Shown here in pieces: positions 45,248 through 57,434 of a stretch of DNA of 64,000 nucleotides; within the stretch, counting starts at the first letter, position 1; every line of letters starts with the position of its first letter. Position numbers and translations under genes: made by a program. The stretch covers positions 101,444,140 to 101,508,139 of the forward strand of contig CM066992.1 in assembly GCA_033977485.1 (NCBI GenBank), given 5' to 3'. The notes under the pieces are model-generated. The model saw only the letters and a list, made by a program, of their open reading frames with translations. It ran no database searches and had not been told where the DNA came from. Source of the DNA: Hydrangea macrophylla. Taxonomy: Eukaryota; Streptophyta; Magnoliopsida; Cornales; Hydrangeaceae.

Positions 45248-47999
45248 ATGTTCTAGAAGAAAACCTTGCACATGGGTTTCCACCCGAATTTACCCATCTA
45301 TCCCTAGAATAAAGGCCTATATAAACAAAACCTCCTCTTCCATTTTGAGGACTTGAACTTGAAAATCAAGAGATAGATACATACAAGAATCATATAGATT
45401 TTTAGAGAGAGAGAAGAAGAATTTCTTGAAAAGCTTGAAGAATTTGAAGAATCTTGAAGAGAATTTGGAAAATCTTGGAAGATCCTCACAAGAAGTTGAA
45501 GAAATACTTGAGGTCCTAGAGGTAACCTCTTAATCCTTGATAGAATTAGGACCATTCAATCACAAGTTCATAGTTCTAGGAACTTTTTCACATTTTCAAA
45601 ACCTCTCTTCTTATCCCATTTCATCACACACCACCAAGAACTTGTGATTGAATCTCATGACATTTCATCAATTTGGATGTAATTAGCTTTGGGTTTAAGA
45701 TAAATTCAACTTTGGAGAGTTTGTATCCTTAGTCCTCTAAGTATTCCTTGATTTTCCTTATTTCTATTTCATTAAAAAGGTGCATGAGATCTTCCATATC
45801 TCATTGAACCTCTTTGAGTTTGATTATTTAATTTCCTATGATCTTATGATCTATATGGAGATTAGAATGACTCATAGTCTTAATCCACATATAATTAGTG
45901 AGATTCAAGTCTTAATCCATGACTTGAACCTCTTCATTAAGAAATCTTATGGAATCCTTACTATATTCCAATAAGGTTTAAAGTAGATTTTAACTTCATT
46001 TAGTCTCCAATGACCATCAAGTGGTAGGAGTAGTGATTTGAATCCAAACTTTTATCCATGGATTTAAGTTCATTGTTCTTTGGATCTTGTGAAATCCATG
46101 CTATACTTCATTAAAACCTATGAGCATATATGCTTCATAGTCTCCAATGACCATCAAATGGTAGGAGAAAATGTGTTAATTCAAGTCTACTCCCATGGCT
46201 TGGACTAATCTTTCTCTTAGGTTTTAAGAAGTCTTTTATACTTCATCTAAAACCTACATATGAGTATGTCTCTAACTCCAATGACCATCAAATGGTAGGA
46301 GTGATAAGTTGAATTCAAACTTGGGTCCATAGGTTTGAGTTCTTTATTTGAGGATTTTGTGAAGTTCATTTCAATACTTCATCAAGATCCATAAGTGTGG
46401 TGTGCCTCATAGTCTTCAATGACCATCAAATGGTAGAAGAAGTAGTTTGGTTTGAGCCCCAACTTCATGTTTTAATAGTTGAGGCCAATCAACAAACTTG
46501 AACTAGCAAGACAAAAACAGTGGGTTCACAAACTGTTTTTGATTAAAGATTTTTAGTTTAAGATCTAACCGTTGAAATCAAGTGAAACCAATGGGAAAAT
46601 ATCAGTAACACATTGTTTTACCACTGTGATTTTTGTTTTAGCAAGATTTTGTGATTAGAGAGGTTTGATCATGATTTTTGTGAACTAATCACAATCTGTC
46701 CAGAGTTCTAGAATGCTTTCAGAATAATAAATCTGTTTTGAAATTAATAAATCAGAACCCTAATAAAGTTTTCGGGGTCTCAAATAATTTTTTATAAGTA
46801 CCTTAATGTGTTAGGAAGGTACCCTAAAAAGATCTAAGTGTTTCTCATTTTTTTACTATTTTTAGAAAATCATACAAGATCTCTGGACAGAGAGTTGCAG
46901 AATCCTGAGTGAGGTCTAGTATTTTTCATATTCCCGGAGATCTAACCGTTGAAACCTTGATTTTATTTTTGGGTTAGAAACTAGACTCACAGAGGCATAA
47001 CATATCCAAATATCAGTAAGATCCAACCATTGAAAGTATTTTATTTCCATTTTTGAACGTCAGGTCTGCTCTCTGTAAATCCCAAAAAACTGCTACTGTT
47101 TTTGTCTAATCTTATTTATTTCAACTCAAATAGACTCCTAATGGCCTAGGACTCAAACCATGTTTTGAACAAGGATAATTTAGATTAAACCCAGAGGCTA
47201 AGTCATCCAAATTAGTGAATAAATCCATATCTTATTATTGTTTATAATCATTCCTTCATTCATATGCATTGATGCTTATAGTTAGAAATAGTTCTTGGAT
47301 GAAGTTGGACTTAGTTGAATTTAATTGAACATGACCTATGATTAATTACCTTTTGATGTTATATCTTGTCTAAGGCATGTGTACTAACCTTTGTTTTGTA
47401 GCGCTTTGAGGTACAATTTTTCAACCCTTCTCTAGTTTAATCTATTTTATTGATTTTAATTGATTTTTCGACCCCATGTACGACACCTTAGCTTAGGTTT
47501 TGCCTTATGTGTATATATGTGTTAGAGACCTTTCTTAGGTTTATTTTTTTTTTTTACATGCATTGCACGTTTGATATTCGCGGCCGGATCCCAGGTATGT
47601 TTTCTAGTTCTCTATTGCATATCATGATGTTTGCTAGTTGAATTATGTGACTTATGAATGATATTTTATCGTTAGCAATTTTACACCATTTCCAACATGC
47701 TTGTGTGATGTATATGTATATAAGTATTAATTGAGGGCATGCTTAGATTAATAATTTGATTAAAAATGATGTTGAGTAGAGGCCTATCGTGAGATAGGAT
47801 GAAAGGGGATGTTTTAGTCCGCCGGGCTCCTTCCCCTTTCATTCCATAATCCCCGGACCCAGTTTATCTTTGGTTTCGCAAAAGATCAGTTTCCTTTTAA
47901 ATGGTTTCTTAATTTTCCTTTTAAAAATTAAGTGGCGACTCTTTGAATTTGAAAAATGTTTTAAAAGTGGGTAAAATTTGAAATCCTGCGATATCCACA
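45248..47999 (+). repeat. 3' LTR of the Ogre-like element, right part
   Basis: It resumes after the second CTCAC and matches the remainder of the 5' LTR through to ATATCCACA. Together with the left part it totals 3431 bp. The TATA box equivalent is near 45316-45322. The 136-bp repeats recur at about 46009-46440. Confidence 0.93.
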
Positions 48000-48004
48000 A
48001 CGCC

Positions 48005-48615
48005 ATAGCATACATTTCATACTGTATGTGCTTTTGCAATCGACGGTGGAGCAGTGAATGAATTCCTCTTCATTGTTGTGTGAGCCATGTAGTATATCCA
48101 AGACATTGGTTATCCTACAAACTGGGTTGCCTTCACGACTTGAGACTATGTCATGAAGAGCACGCTTGATGACAGCTACTTTAGCATGCTATCCTAGGAC
48201 GAAAAGATAATTTTGTTCTATGGGGCGTGTCTGGGCAAGTGGTCAAGTTAGTTAGATTGACATGTGGACTCAAGAAAGACTATTCAATAACACACCATGT
48301 TATGTGACTCATTCATTAGCAGGCCTGCATTTTGTTACTGATATGTCATGAGTACATTACATTGAGGTGGTGCAGCAATTCTTTTCACCGAGGGATTGAG
48401 AATGCTATGTTCGGTGTGGTTGAATCGTCTAAGGCATACACAAGAAGCTTCCGAGTGATGTGTCTTGCTGGTTATGGTGATGATTTGACATTACACTCCT
48501 GTCGTTGTACTTTCTTTTCGTAAGGTCGTGCGTTTTATTTCCCTATATGGAAAGATGAGAAGTTTTGTTTCGAGAGATTGTTTTAGTAACAAGCCCTATG
48601 TGGGTGAGTGGGAGA
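48005..48615 (+). repeat. Copia-1 3' non-coding region, part 2
   Basis: It continues the Copia-1 sequence interrupted at 14883 and ends with the purine-rich GTGAGTGGGAGA next to the 3' LTR. No intact reading frame. Confidence 0.7.
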
Positions 48616-49060
48616 TGTAAGAAATACTGTGGGCCATACGGGCACCCGCATATCATTGGACCGGGTCCAATGGGCCTTTGCTCTTGGAGCCCTAGGGTTT
48701 GGTGAATATGTGTGTATATATATATATGATATAAACACACATATGAGGATCCCTAAGAGATACAATAATACATCCGGCCTCTCTATATCTCTCCTCTCTT
48801 TCTCACGGTTTTCTCTCTTTTGGCCATCACCATTGGAGCTATGGGATTTAGCGCATGATATTGATGGAGACTGCTCCAGTAGTGTCTTCTACGACCTAGG
48901 CGAAACACAAGGGAGTACACGCAAGCGATATAGGTGCAGCAGGTTCGTGGTTCTTGATTGGGCTTGTAACAACGCCGACTCATTCGATCCCGTCGGGCTA
49001 TATTCCACTAGGTAAGTGACCTAAACCTGACTCCATGCTTGTGTGCATGATTTTTCTACA
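48616..49060 (+). repeat. Copia-1 3' LTR
   Basis: It starts TGTAAGAAATAC and ends TTTTTCTACA (445 bp), homologous to 6593-7037. A TATA-like run of TATATATA lies near 48716-48726. Confidence 0.88.
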
Positions 49061-50029
49061 AGAAGAAAGAACAAAACATGAAAAATAAGCACAACAAACT
49101 TTGAGTCGCACTGCAAACTCTATAAGTTTCAATTTTTGACTATTTATTAATTGGCAAAAAAATATCAGCCACAATCAATGACTGGAGGGCCTTTTTAATG
49201 TTCCACCAAAATATATATATATATATATATACAAGTGAGAGGAGAGTAAATAGGGAAAGAATTATAGAGAGAGAGAAGTGATAAGGAGAAATTTATGGGA
49301 GCATTTTTACTCACTTATTTTTGGTTCACCATTGTTTATTCGGGCTTTAGTGGGTTACATGTGTCCCATTTCATTCTCATTTTGCTCATATACTATCAAC
49401 AAAATTACTGGAATAAGACATATGTCACCCAGTGAAAAACTGAATGAGCAAATATGGTGGATCAAAAATGGATCAGCAAATATGTTGTCGAAATTTATGA
49501 GTGAGTGGTAACCGTATGTATAATCAAAGGAGAGTGAGAAATGTTTGGGTAGTTATATGGTGTATTAGTGTGCAAACACATGAGTGTTGTGACCGTTGGA
49601 TGAGTTGATCCAAGAGTACAAAGTAGATGTTGCGGGAGTAAGGGCCAAAATCCAAAGTTGAACAAATAATGATTTTTTGGCCATTAGATAAGTACTTTAG
49701 GGTCCCACACCGGCCTCCAATATAACATAAATATATATATATATATATATACACACACGATCCGGATCTTAAACGGACTTTAAAAAATAGACTAAAGGAC
49801 GAACTGTGTAAAAAGTAAAAATTTCTCACAAAAAAATTGAGAAATTTCAAAAGTAAGAAATTTCAAAATATGAGAAAATTTTTCACTTTTTGTAAGAAAT
49901 TCTTAATTGTTATATGATCTATCTTTTAGGTTCATTTTTTTTTAGATCCGGTTAAAATGGTTGCAATAACTTGCTTAGGCACGCACCATCTATTCCATGA
50001 AGTAAAATCTTAAAATAGACCACCACATG
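49061..50029. other. Intergenic DNA with a possible MITE at 49759-49955
   Basis: Two (AT)n microsatellites lie at about 49211-49230 and 49731-49750. Between 49759 and 49955 the ends GATCCGGATCT and AGATCCGG are inverted and the flanking A/T-rich arms are roughly complementary, suggesting a degenerate MITE. No gene. Confidence 0.4.
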
Positions 50030-50679
50030 ATTGGTTGGAGCATGACATATGTTTTCAGACTCCAAAGCTCATGTCATCTTCTACACTGCTTTCGTCTCTA
50101 CATAAAAACCAATCTTATGGGTCAGTTGTTCTTCAATTACTTTCCTGTGTACGCCCGTGGTTTTGAAGCATCAATAGTGACACCAGCTAAAGGTGTCTCT
50201 CTGGCCTTCAAAAAGAGAGATCAGGGTTCGAAACTCTCATAAAGTAAGTGGATTGAGAGGACGGACTTCAAGTAGTTGGACGAACTGTATTCAGAGTTTG
50301 GTGTGCGTTCGGATGCTACACTAGCCTTCTTGATTTGCTTAGTACGTATGTTGTGTGGTCGGTGCAAATGCTTGGAGTTTGCCCTTTGTGTGATCGGATG
50401 TTCGAAAAAAGTACGTTGAATCTGGGACACCGAGTACAGGTGGAGGAATTTATCATCATCTCAAAAAAAAAAAAATTTAAAATATCATATTGGCAGTTGG
50501 GCTGTTAAGCCATTAGCCATGTGAGAGAGAGAGAGAGCAACAAAACTCTGTGAGCCTTGATGTAATAGACCCCAATCTAGGATTACTCACAAGTCACAAG
50601 GCCTGATCAACATGGACATATATCAATGCATACACTATAAAGCCAGGTGCAACACCATTAATTTGGTCTTCAAGTGCTA
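50030..50679 (+). promoter_or_regulatory. Upstream region of the SAUR pseudogene
   Basis: It is homologous in order to the block upstream of the intact SAUR (about 801-1035), with the conserved 13-mer GTGAGCCTTGATG at 50550-50562, a short GA tract, and a CACTATAAAG TATA-like site near 50631. This identifies the duplication unit. Confidence 0.55.
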
Positions 50680-50689
50680 CTTATATCAA

Positions 50690-50853
50690 GGGAAATGCTA
50701 GGGGCACAAACAAATCTCACTAACACTTAATAACACACTCTATCTCTCTCCTAGTGGTACTGCGGGGTCCACTGCGGACCCCACAGTGCCACTAGGAGAG
50801 AGATAGAGTGTGTTAGTGTTAGTGGAATTTGTTAGTGCCCCAAATATTACTCC
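50690..50853. mobile_element. Mutator-type MITE in the SAUR pseudogene leader
   Basis: The copy is a near-perfect hairpin around GGTCC-ACTGC-GGACC, with ends GGGAAATGCTAGGGGCAC and its complement-like partner. The 9-bp direct repeat TTATATCAA flanks it (50681-50689 and 50854-50862), as expected for the Mutator superfamily. It is the same family as 4382-4547. Confidence 0.85.
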
Positions 50854-50935
50854 TTATATCAATCAGGCAATCACTGACTATTCATAAACTCTCCAAAGAT
50901 TTCAGTATTACATTTCAATATTCAAAGACAGAGTC

Positions 50936-51205
50936 ATGGGTATCCGCTTACCATCCATGATTGGCAAAGCCAACCAAATTCGTAAGCTACACACAGTACT
51001 TCTTTCAAGATTATGTAGGAGAGATTCAAGAGAAGCGGTTTGTGGTTCCGATAACTTACTTGAACCATCCTTCATTCCAATAGTACTTGTTGCGTCGAGC
51101 CGAGGAAGAGTTTGGGTTTGATCATCCGATGGGTGGTCTAACAATTCCATGCAGAGAAGACGCCTTCATCGATCTCACTTCTGGATCGGTTGAATGCTTC
51201 AATAT
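50936..51205 (+). pseudogene. SAUR pseudogene
   Basis: It is clearly paralogous to the SAUR at 1890: it begins MGIRLPSMIGKANQIRKLHT. It has lost the codons for the [10 protein letters not shown] segment with a frameshift near 51005-51020, then reads [16 protein letters not shown], hits an in-frame TAG at 51081-51083, and continues [28 protein letters not shown]. The damage removes the core of the SAUR domain. It lies between a MITE-invaded leader and two SINEs. Confidence 0.9.
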
Positions 51206-51230
51206 TATGAAACAAGTGAAGAAGATTCCA

Positions 51231-51261
<31 letters not shown>

Positions 51262-51483
51262 TTTCTCATTAGTTATAGAGAAGAGTAGGTCTCAACCAAA
51301 GTGCAAAATTTTTGGCTCTGTAATGGAGATAGAAATCTTCTCATCAAAACATAATAAAGAAATGAAATCTGTTCCAACACTTATGATTGTTTCAGATGAT
51401 CAAAGAAGTGTTCGATTGTTCCCAAAATGTCGTCAAATAAAAGTGATTGGGCAATCACCTTCTAAAATTCGTCACAATAATTG
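51206..51483. other. SAUR pseudogene downstream flank
   Basis: T- and CT-rich tract at about 51230-51268 followed by AT-rich DNA. The reading frames here are not gene-like. Confidence 0.4.
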
Positions 51484-51499
51484 TGATTTCAATTAGAAT

Positions 51500-51681
51500 T
51501 TTTTTTTTTTTTTTGGGTAATCGGGGGTGTCCGGGCCAGCTTGCGCGCACCTCGACTAATCCCCCGAGGCCTGGAGGCGCCGGGTAAATACTCCAGTGGC
51601 CACGCCCCCCATGACTCGAACACTAAACCTCTTGGATAGTACACCCAAGAAGTTTACCACTCGACCACAAGAGACTTGGTT
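51500..51681 (-). mobile_element. tRNA-derived SINE with 16-bp target duplication
   Basis: Flanked by TGATTTCAATTAGAAT at 51484-51499 and 51682-51697. On the minus strand it begins with a tRNA-like head: box A-like GTGGTCGAGTGG and box B-like GTTCGAGTC, about 35 bp apart. It ends in a poly(A) tract (poly(T) on the plus strand at 51500-51514). Confidence 0.85.
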
Positions 51682-51697
51682 TGATTTCAATTAGAAT

Positions 51698-51721
51698 GTC
51701 ATAACTCTTATTAAAAAAAAA

Positions 51722-51754
<33 letters not shown>

Positions 51755-52131
51755 TACTTAGAATGTCGTAACTATGGGACAAATATAGGTATTATCATTT
51801 GGATATCAGAGTATGACAATGCACTATAAACGACTGACGACTAGAATTATCAACACAGGAAAAAGTTATGCATTGCTACACTGAGCATCTCCAATGGGGG
51901 ACTTTATTCCCCGACTACCAAAATGGCCACTCAATCATATTAAAAAAAAATAAAATAAAAAAGCACAACTCTAATGGGAGGGCAAGTATTAGCCATTGGA
52001 TTACTAACTGAAATGGATCAAAGGTTGTAGTTGTAGCAAAATAATAAAAATATAAAATTCCAACTCAATTTACTACCCATGGTTGGAGTGTACACTTTTG
52101 ATAGAGAGTGCTACACACACTATTCAAGAGG
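51698..52131. other. Intergenic DNA between SINEs
   Basis: A (TAA)n microsatellite occupies about 51721-51752. Nothing else was recognised. Confidence 0.4.
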
Positions 52132-52146
52132 CCAAAACAACATTTT

Positions 52147-52381
52147 TTTTTTTTTTTTGTTGACTGGTGTCACAGCCCCTGTGACTGGGGGTTAGTAGGA
52201 GAAATACACATTCTCGAATTAGTAGTTAGTAACACACACACGCAACGGGAGCGTGACGGCACAGGGAGAGCTAAAGCGCAAATTAAGGAAAACTCCCTAA
52301 TGCGGCCCCCAAGATTCGAACCCACAACCACCCAATTAGGGGGTTATGGATCATGGCCTTCTCAGCTAGGTGAGATGGTTA
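52147..52381 (-). mobile_element. Second SINE, different family, 15-bp target duplication
   Basis: Flanked by CCAAAACAACATTTT at 52132-52146 and 52382-52396. On the minus strand the head contains TAGCTGAGAAGGCC and a box B-like GGTTCGAATCT. The tail is poly(A) (poly(T) at 52142-52158). The tRNA-like head does not match the first SINE. Confidence 0.8.
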
Positions 52382-52396
52382 CCAAAACAACATTTT

Positions 52397-52869
52397 GGCG
52401 ACTTCAATTTCAATTTTTTGTTGGAGATAATAGTTGTCATTCCATACAAAAACCTCAAATGAAATAGAGAAATGAAACTAGCATTGACTCTAAAATTGGT
52501 TAAAATGATCATTAATTCACCTAAAGAAAAAACTCTCTCAAATCAGCATATTTACATTGAATTCCCTAGTATACCAAGCTTGCCACATTGCAATGTGATC
52601 AACATCAACATCAACATCAACATTAGTGTAATAATTCCACGGTTAAAGGGCTTTATTCGGATAATGATTTCAGAGGAATATGTAGGGCCAGGTTAGATGG
52701 TATAGAGGGGTAATAGAGACTCATAAGCAAAGACCATGTGATCCTTTGGTGATATAGATCCTTTGATGACCCATTTATCTACTTCAAAACACACTAGCTA
52801 GACCACACATTTCAGAGAAAATTTATGTAATACATATCAATTTGGTTTCTTTATGTACCAATACTACTT
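52397..52869. other. Intergenic DNA
   Basis: An AACATC hexanucleotide microsatellite lies at about 52590-52620. No gene. Confidence 0.4.
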
Positions 52870-52985
52870 GATCATCACATACTACAAAGAGTGAAAGCAG
52901 CTAAGATTGTTTGTCTGGACCCCCCAACGTCATTGAAATATGTGGGCAGTGAAAACCAAGTGAGCCTTGATGAGGTGGACCAAAC
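52870..52985 (+). promoter_or_regulatory. Orphan SAUR-type promoter fragment
   Basis: It matches both other SAUR upstream regions: an AGCAGCTAAGATTGTTT segment, then GTCTGGACC, an ATTGAAATATGTGGGCAGTG segment and GTGAGCCTTGATG at 52960-52972. No SAUR coding sequence follows within a kilobase, so it is probably a third duplication unit that lost its gene. Confidence 0.5.
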
Positions 52986-53918
52986 AATTAACAAGAAGAC
53001 TAAGATTGCTTTCTGAATGTTCACCATCATACCCAAAAATCTTGAATTAGGGAAGATTAGATTAAACCAATTGATCTCAAAGTTAGAGAGGACCATAAAC
53101 AACAAGAATCTCAAGAGATTCTGAAGTCAAACAATGAATCATAAACAACAAGAATTACCTATAGACCTACCAAAAACAAATTAAGCAACCTTAAAAACAT
53201 TAGCACCTTTGATGAATCTTTAAGTATTACAAACAAGAGATTCCCACAAAGTTAATTACTAACATATATCTTTAAAAAAATTGTCGGTCATATTTTCGAA
53301 AGAATATCATTGAGTATGGAAGTTCTGTTTAACGCTCACACTTGGTTCACTTCTAATCATGCTGTTCTGAGTAAGGTATGGGTCCGGCCGTACCTGTACC
53401 TTGGGTTAAGCCCTTCCAAATCCATAAACCTTTGTACAGGCTATGGGCTCATCCACTCAAATCCCATGCCGGCCAAGATGCCCCCTTCCATTTAGTATCA
53501 TCTATGTTATTTTTCAAGTCACTTAATTTAATTTAAGTTACTTTTCAAATCACTTAATTCAATTTTACTTCTAAAAAATGTATAGCACATTTATAATTTC
53601 GAAAATCATTAAATTCAATTAATCTTATGTACTCAACACTTATCCAAGAAATGTGTGTATTTCTTTTAGTAATTGAAACTCAAAAGCAGAGGGTTAACTA
53701 ATAAAATAATTTTTACTTATATTGAATAATTTTATATAAAAATTAAATAAGCTAAAAGCTCGAATCCAGCGGTGCGTGCCCATACCCCTATTCCTTTGGA
53801 CGGGCTTAGGGTAGTCAATTCCCAATGTCGTCCCATGCCCGTACCCCTAGGGCCTTTGAGCAACGTTAGGGTCCTCGATCAATTCCCAAGTCAAGGGCCC
53901 CAAGCCTGTCAATGCCGC
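52986..53918. other. Intergenic DNA left of the CACTA element
   Basis: It contains two GC-rich patches (about 53385-53485 and 53765-53915) with recurring GGG and CCC motifs such as CAATTCCCAA, typical of a non-coding repeat. No gene. Confidence 0.4.
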
Positions 53919-54299
53919 CACTACAAGAAAACTGACATTTACCGGCGTTTCAAAAGTGCCGCTATAGTTAGAAAAAGTGTCGGCATATGTATAGCCGGCG
54001 TTTCAACTGGCGCTTTTCTTTGTGCCGGCTATACTGATGTCGTAAATTACCGGCACTTGACAAAAATGCAGTCATAAGTATAGCCGGCGTTTATACCGGC
54101 GTTTGACTAATGCTGCAATAAATTGGAGGATTTACCGGCGTTTGTTAAATGCCGCTAATTGCTGGCGTTTATGTTACATTTACCGGCATTTTTGTTCTAA
54201 CTTTTACTGGCACTTCGATTAAATGCTGCTATTGTACCATATAACTTTTTCCCGGCACTTTTTCAAAAACGTCGTAAACGTTATATTTTTTATTTGTTT

Positions 54300-57200
54300 T
54301 TTGCACATAAATTCAAATGCAATTCTTCGCAATAAACCTGTGAACATGTATCTATATACGTAAAATTCACTCATTTTAACATCAATTCTGTTAACCCCAT
54401 ACATTAACTTGATGTACCAATCAAATACAGACTATTTAATATCAAAAGATAATTGACAATAATCATAAAACAATTTCCACCAATATTCAAACTTTCCACT
54501 TTTTAGTATCAAATACATTCAAAGTACGCAATTCAAAAAAAAAACTAGTAAAATAATCCACAATTTCCAGCAGTTAAATTATCCTCATAACTGAAGTTAG
54601 CTCTTGTTCTTTGACATCTTCCACTATAACTCTTCAACCTACAAGAAAGAAACAAAAGTATTACAATAAAATATACGTGAATTATGTTTGAATAAAACAT
54701 AGTGCACCTAAATTTTAAAACATAAACCTGTCACTACCTACGATCTAATAATAAATGAATAATTTAATGTTTTATAATTATTTGGTAAATCGGGGCAAGA
54801 GAGAGAGAGAGAGAGAGAGCATTTGAAGTCACAAGTTGAGTTGCAGTAGCAAAGTGAACAAAACAGTATATAAATAACTATGATTGCTATTACGCTACAT
54901 ATAAGCTTATTCATTTACCCTTAAACGACAATTCTCATTTACATTAACTAAGTTGCAACAAAACAGTGAAATATGAAATAAAAACAAGAAAAATTAAAAA
55001 TAACAAAACAACGCAAACCATTCCAGAAATCCAAACTAAAGTATCTATAGTAAACAAAACAATGTACCAATAATTACAGTGGGTGTTCACACCTCAATTC
55101 TACTTAAGAAAGCCTTGTGTCAAACTATTTTGGTTGACTACATGAATTATGCTTTTCCATTCTGCTCTAACTAGAATCATAGTCTCACTCTAATTACAAG
55201 CTATCAAATTTTTCCTTACAACCCCCTCCCTACCATGCCAATTTTGGTCTTCCCCTTCAGCATAAACAATGGTGTGTCACTACTCTCACTATTGTCTATT
55301 TATTGATTTCACTATGTTGCTCAAGTTTGAAGAGCAAGACAAATGCAGGACAACATTTAAAATGGACAATCATCCAACAAACACCAATGGAAAGGCTATC
55401 ATAATATCAAAATCATTGATTGTATCCAAAGAGAAATTTAAGTCTACAAGTAACCATGAGCTGGAATAGCAAGCAAATCAACAAGATATACTTTACATAT
55501 TCAGGACACGATCTTAGTTACCTGATGGAACTTATCTTCCTTGTCAATAGCATCTTCCTTGTTTTCCTCCACAAAGCTTTGAAATTACAAGGGCATCTTC
55601 CTTGTCTCTCTCTCTCTCTCACACACACTCTCTCTTTCTCTGTCTCTCTCTCTCTGTACAGGTAAGCCTGATCAATTTCACAATGGGAAACCCGACTTTA
55701 AGAGAACTAATTAAAACCACAAAAATCAAAGGAGAAGCAGTGAGGTGCACTAGGTAGTCAAAATATTATTAAGTTAGCATTAAATCATAGAATTTTCTAT
55801 AAATGAGGTACATTAGAAGTGTCTGTCACACTAACTATCAAAAAAGGCAAAAATACGAGAAGTAGTCAGTGCAACTAAATATTGATCAATCTCCCACTCA
55901 CAAGAGTTTAGGTGGTTTTGTCCTTCAACCACAAGCTCAAGTGCTGGGCATGAGAATCAATAGAAAATCTTTGGTACAGGTAAGACTACTTTGGTACATG
56001 TAATCCTAATAAGACTATTTTTTGGTACAGGGATTTTGTCACACTATTTTAGAAAATATAGTTCACTTGATACTTGTCCTGTATAAATTAGCTAAATTTT
56101 TTGAGCTATACAGTTTTTAAAAAAATATAGGAAAAACATCCAGCACTTAACTACTATTAACTTCAAGCCATAAAGAGTTAAAAACTTGTGATCCACTAAT
56201 TACCATCTAAATGTGAATAGGAAAAAAAAACAATTAAGAGAATTGCAAAACAACATTTACCCATTGTTTGGAACTTACCAAGAGTGCGAGGCTGTAACAA
56301 TATTGAAGAGATAATCGGAAATTGCAAATCCATGATAAAACTAAACAAAGTTGAAATAATTAAACAATTAGACAATGAGGAGAAGCCATGCAACAAATCA
56401 AAACCGAAGCCACCAAATAGAGGCATTAGAATTGGAGCGTTAAAGAATTGGTAGCTATAAATTTCAGCTTTGTGGTTCAAAAGGGCAATTTTTTTTACCT
56501 TAACCAAGTAAACAATCTGTAACATCAAACATTTAATCAATGTAGTAAAAAGTGCCAGAATCCAAGAAGGCGAGTATCCAATATATCCTAGATCACAAAT
56601 TTCAGAATATCACCAACAATGTATATAATATGCCTAAAATTGACTTGATTACCAATGTCATTATTTCTGACCCTGAATGAATCATTAAATCATACTTGAC
56701 ATGAGTGGTAATTGCCGAGGAATGCTCAATTTGTTCAATCATTAAAACTCAATTTGCTCTTGCAATTCCTTGTTCTCTACTCACTGACAACCATAAAGGA
56801 AAAAAGGAATATCGATTACAACATAGTTACTCTAACTACTCAGCCTTGTCACATATATATATATATATATATTTTAAATTTTAAAAGCAATCTATAAAAT
56901 CCTTTTATTGTAAACACAAACATATGTATAGAGCAAGTAGAGCACCTGGATGTTTACTGCTAACTTTCCAGAAAGAAGATCTAACTCTTGAAGCTATTGT
57001 CATCCACAGCCTCCCCTTCCCCATGGATCAAAAAAAAGGAGAAGAAGCTAATAAAATAATTAAACCTTGATCTTGATTGCATTCAGATTACCAATGAAAG
57101 TGGGGAGAAAAGCATGTTCAAATTACCTGCAAAAAGTATCTAATGCAATATGTCAATAATATCAAGTGAACTCAAACAAAAAGCAATCCCAACCCCTATT

Positions 57201-57430
57201 TCTTGAACAAAATATGACACCAAAACATGAAATTCATGAAGGCATTCTTCCATTTTCTGAATTTCAATGCATTGCTAACCATGGAGTTCGTACAAGGATC
57301 AACATATATTATATCACATGATTCACATCCATCCAAGCACATGACATATTTGTGCCAGCCAGTCCACATGCTTGGAACTCATAACTAAATTCAAATCTTG
57401 GGAAAGGCCCATGATTAGTTGAGCAGTTTC
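54300..57430. other. CACTA interior, no recognisable gene
   Basis: AT-rich sequence with GA and CT microsatellites (about 54798-54822 and 55603-55655) and an (AT)n run near 56852-56871. Some of it may be introns or later exons of the captured gene, but I could not recognise any. Confidence 0.4.
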
Positions 57431-57434
57431 AGTC

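Larger units (their letters stand above)
14884..47999 (+). mobile_element. Giant Tat/Ogre-like Ty3/gypsy retrotransposon
   Basis: Both LTRs are 3431 bp once the Copia-2 insertion is removed and are nearly identical by eye. The 5-bp target duplication ACGCC lies at 14879-14883 and 48000-48004. Without its own insertions (solo LTR B and Copia-2) the element is about 23 kb, which is Ogre-like. Order: 5' LTR, tRNA-Arg primer site, gag-protease with G-patch, RT-RNase H-integrase without chromodomain, two antisense genes (DUF7745-like and plant mobile domain), tandem repeat arrays, polypurine tract, 3' LTR. Long LTRs, the tRNA-Arg primer, the DNGSA protease motif and an extra RNase H all fit the Tat lineage. 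A few nonsense codons mean this copy is not autonomous. Confidence 0.92.
6593..49060 (+). mobile_element. Copia-1: old Ty1/copia element enclosing the nest
   Basis: It is delimited by the two related 445-bp LTRs at about 6593-7037 and 48616-49060. Its own internal sequence is at 7038-13118, 14480-14883 and 48005-48615. The rest is two later insertions: a solo LTR at 13124-14479 and the Ogre-like element at 14884-47999. The coding region is heavily decayed. A purine-rich tract (GTGAGTGGGAGA) ends at 48615 just before the 3' LTR. It is the outermost and therefore oldest layer. Confidence 0.8.

Noticed and set aside
6593..49065. A 5-bp target duplication for Copia-1
   Set aside because: The base string after the 3' LTR (AGAAG) does not match the sequence before the degraded 5' LTR start.
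53310..54077. Two short plus-strand ORFs left of and across the CACTA border
   Set aside because: One consists of GC-rich repeat DNA; the other crosses the transposon end, so neither is a gene.
56196..56540. 114-residue minus-strand ORF in the CACTA interior
   Set aside because: No recognisable domain, biased hydrophobic composition from T-rich DNA, no splice or promoter support.
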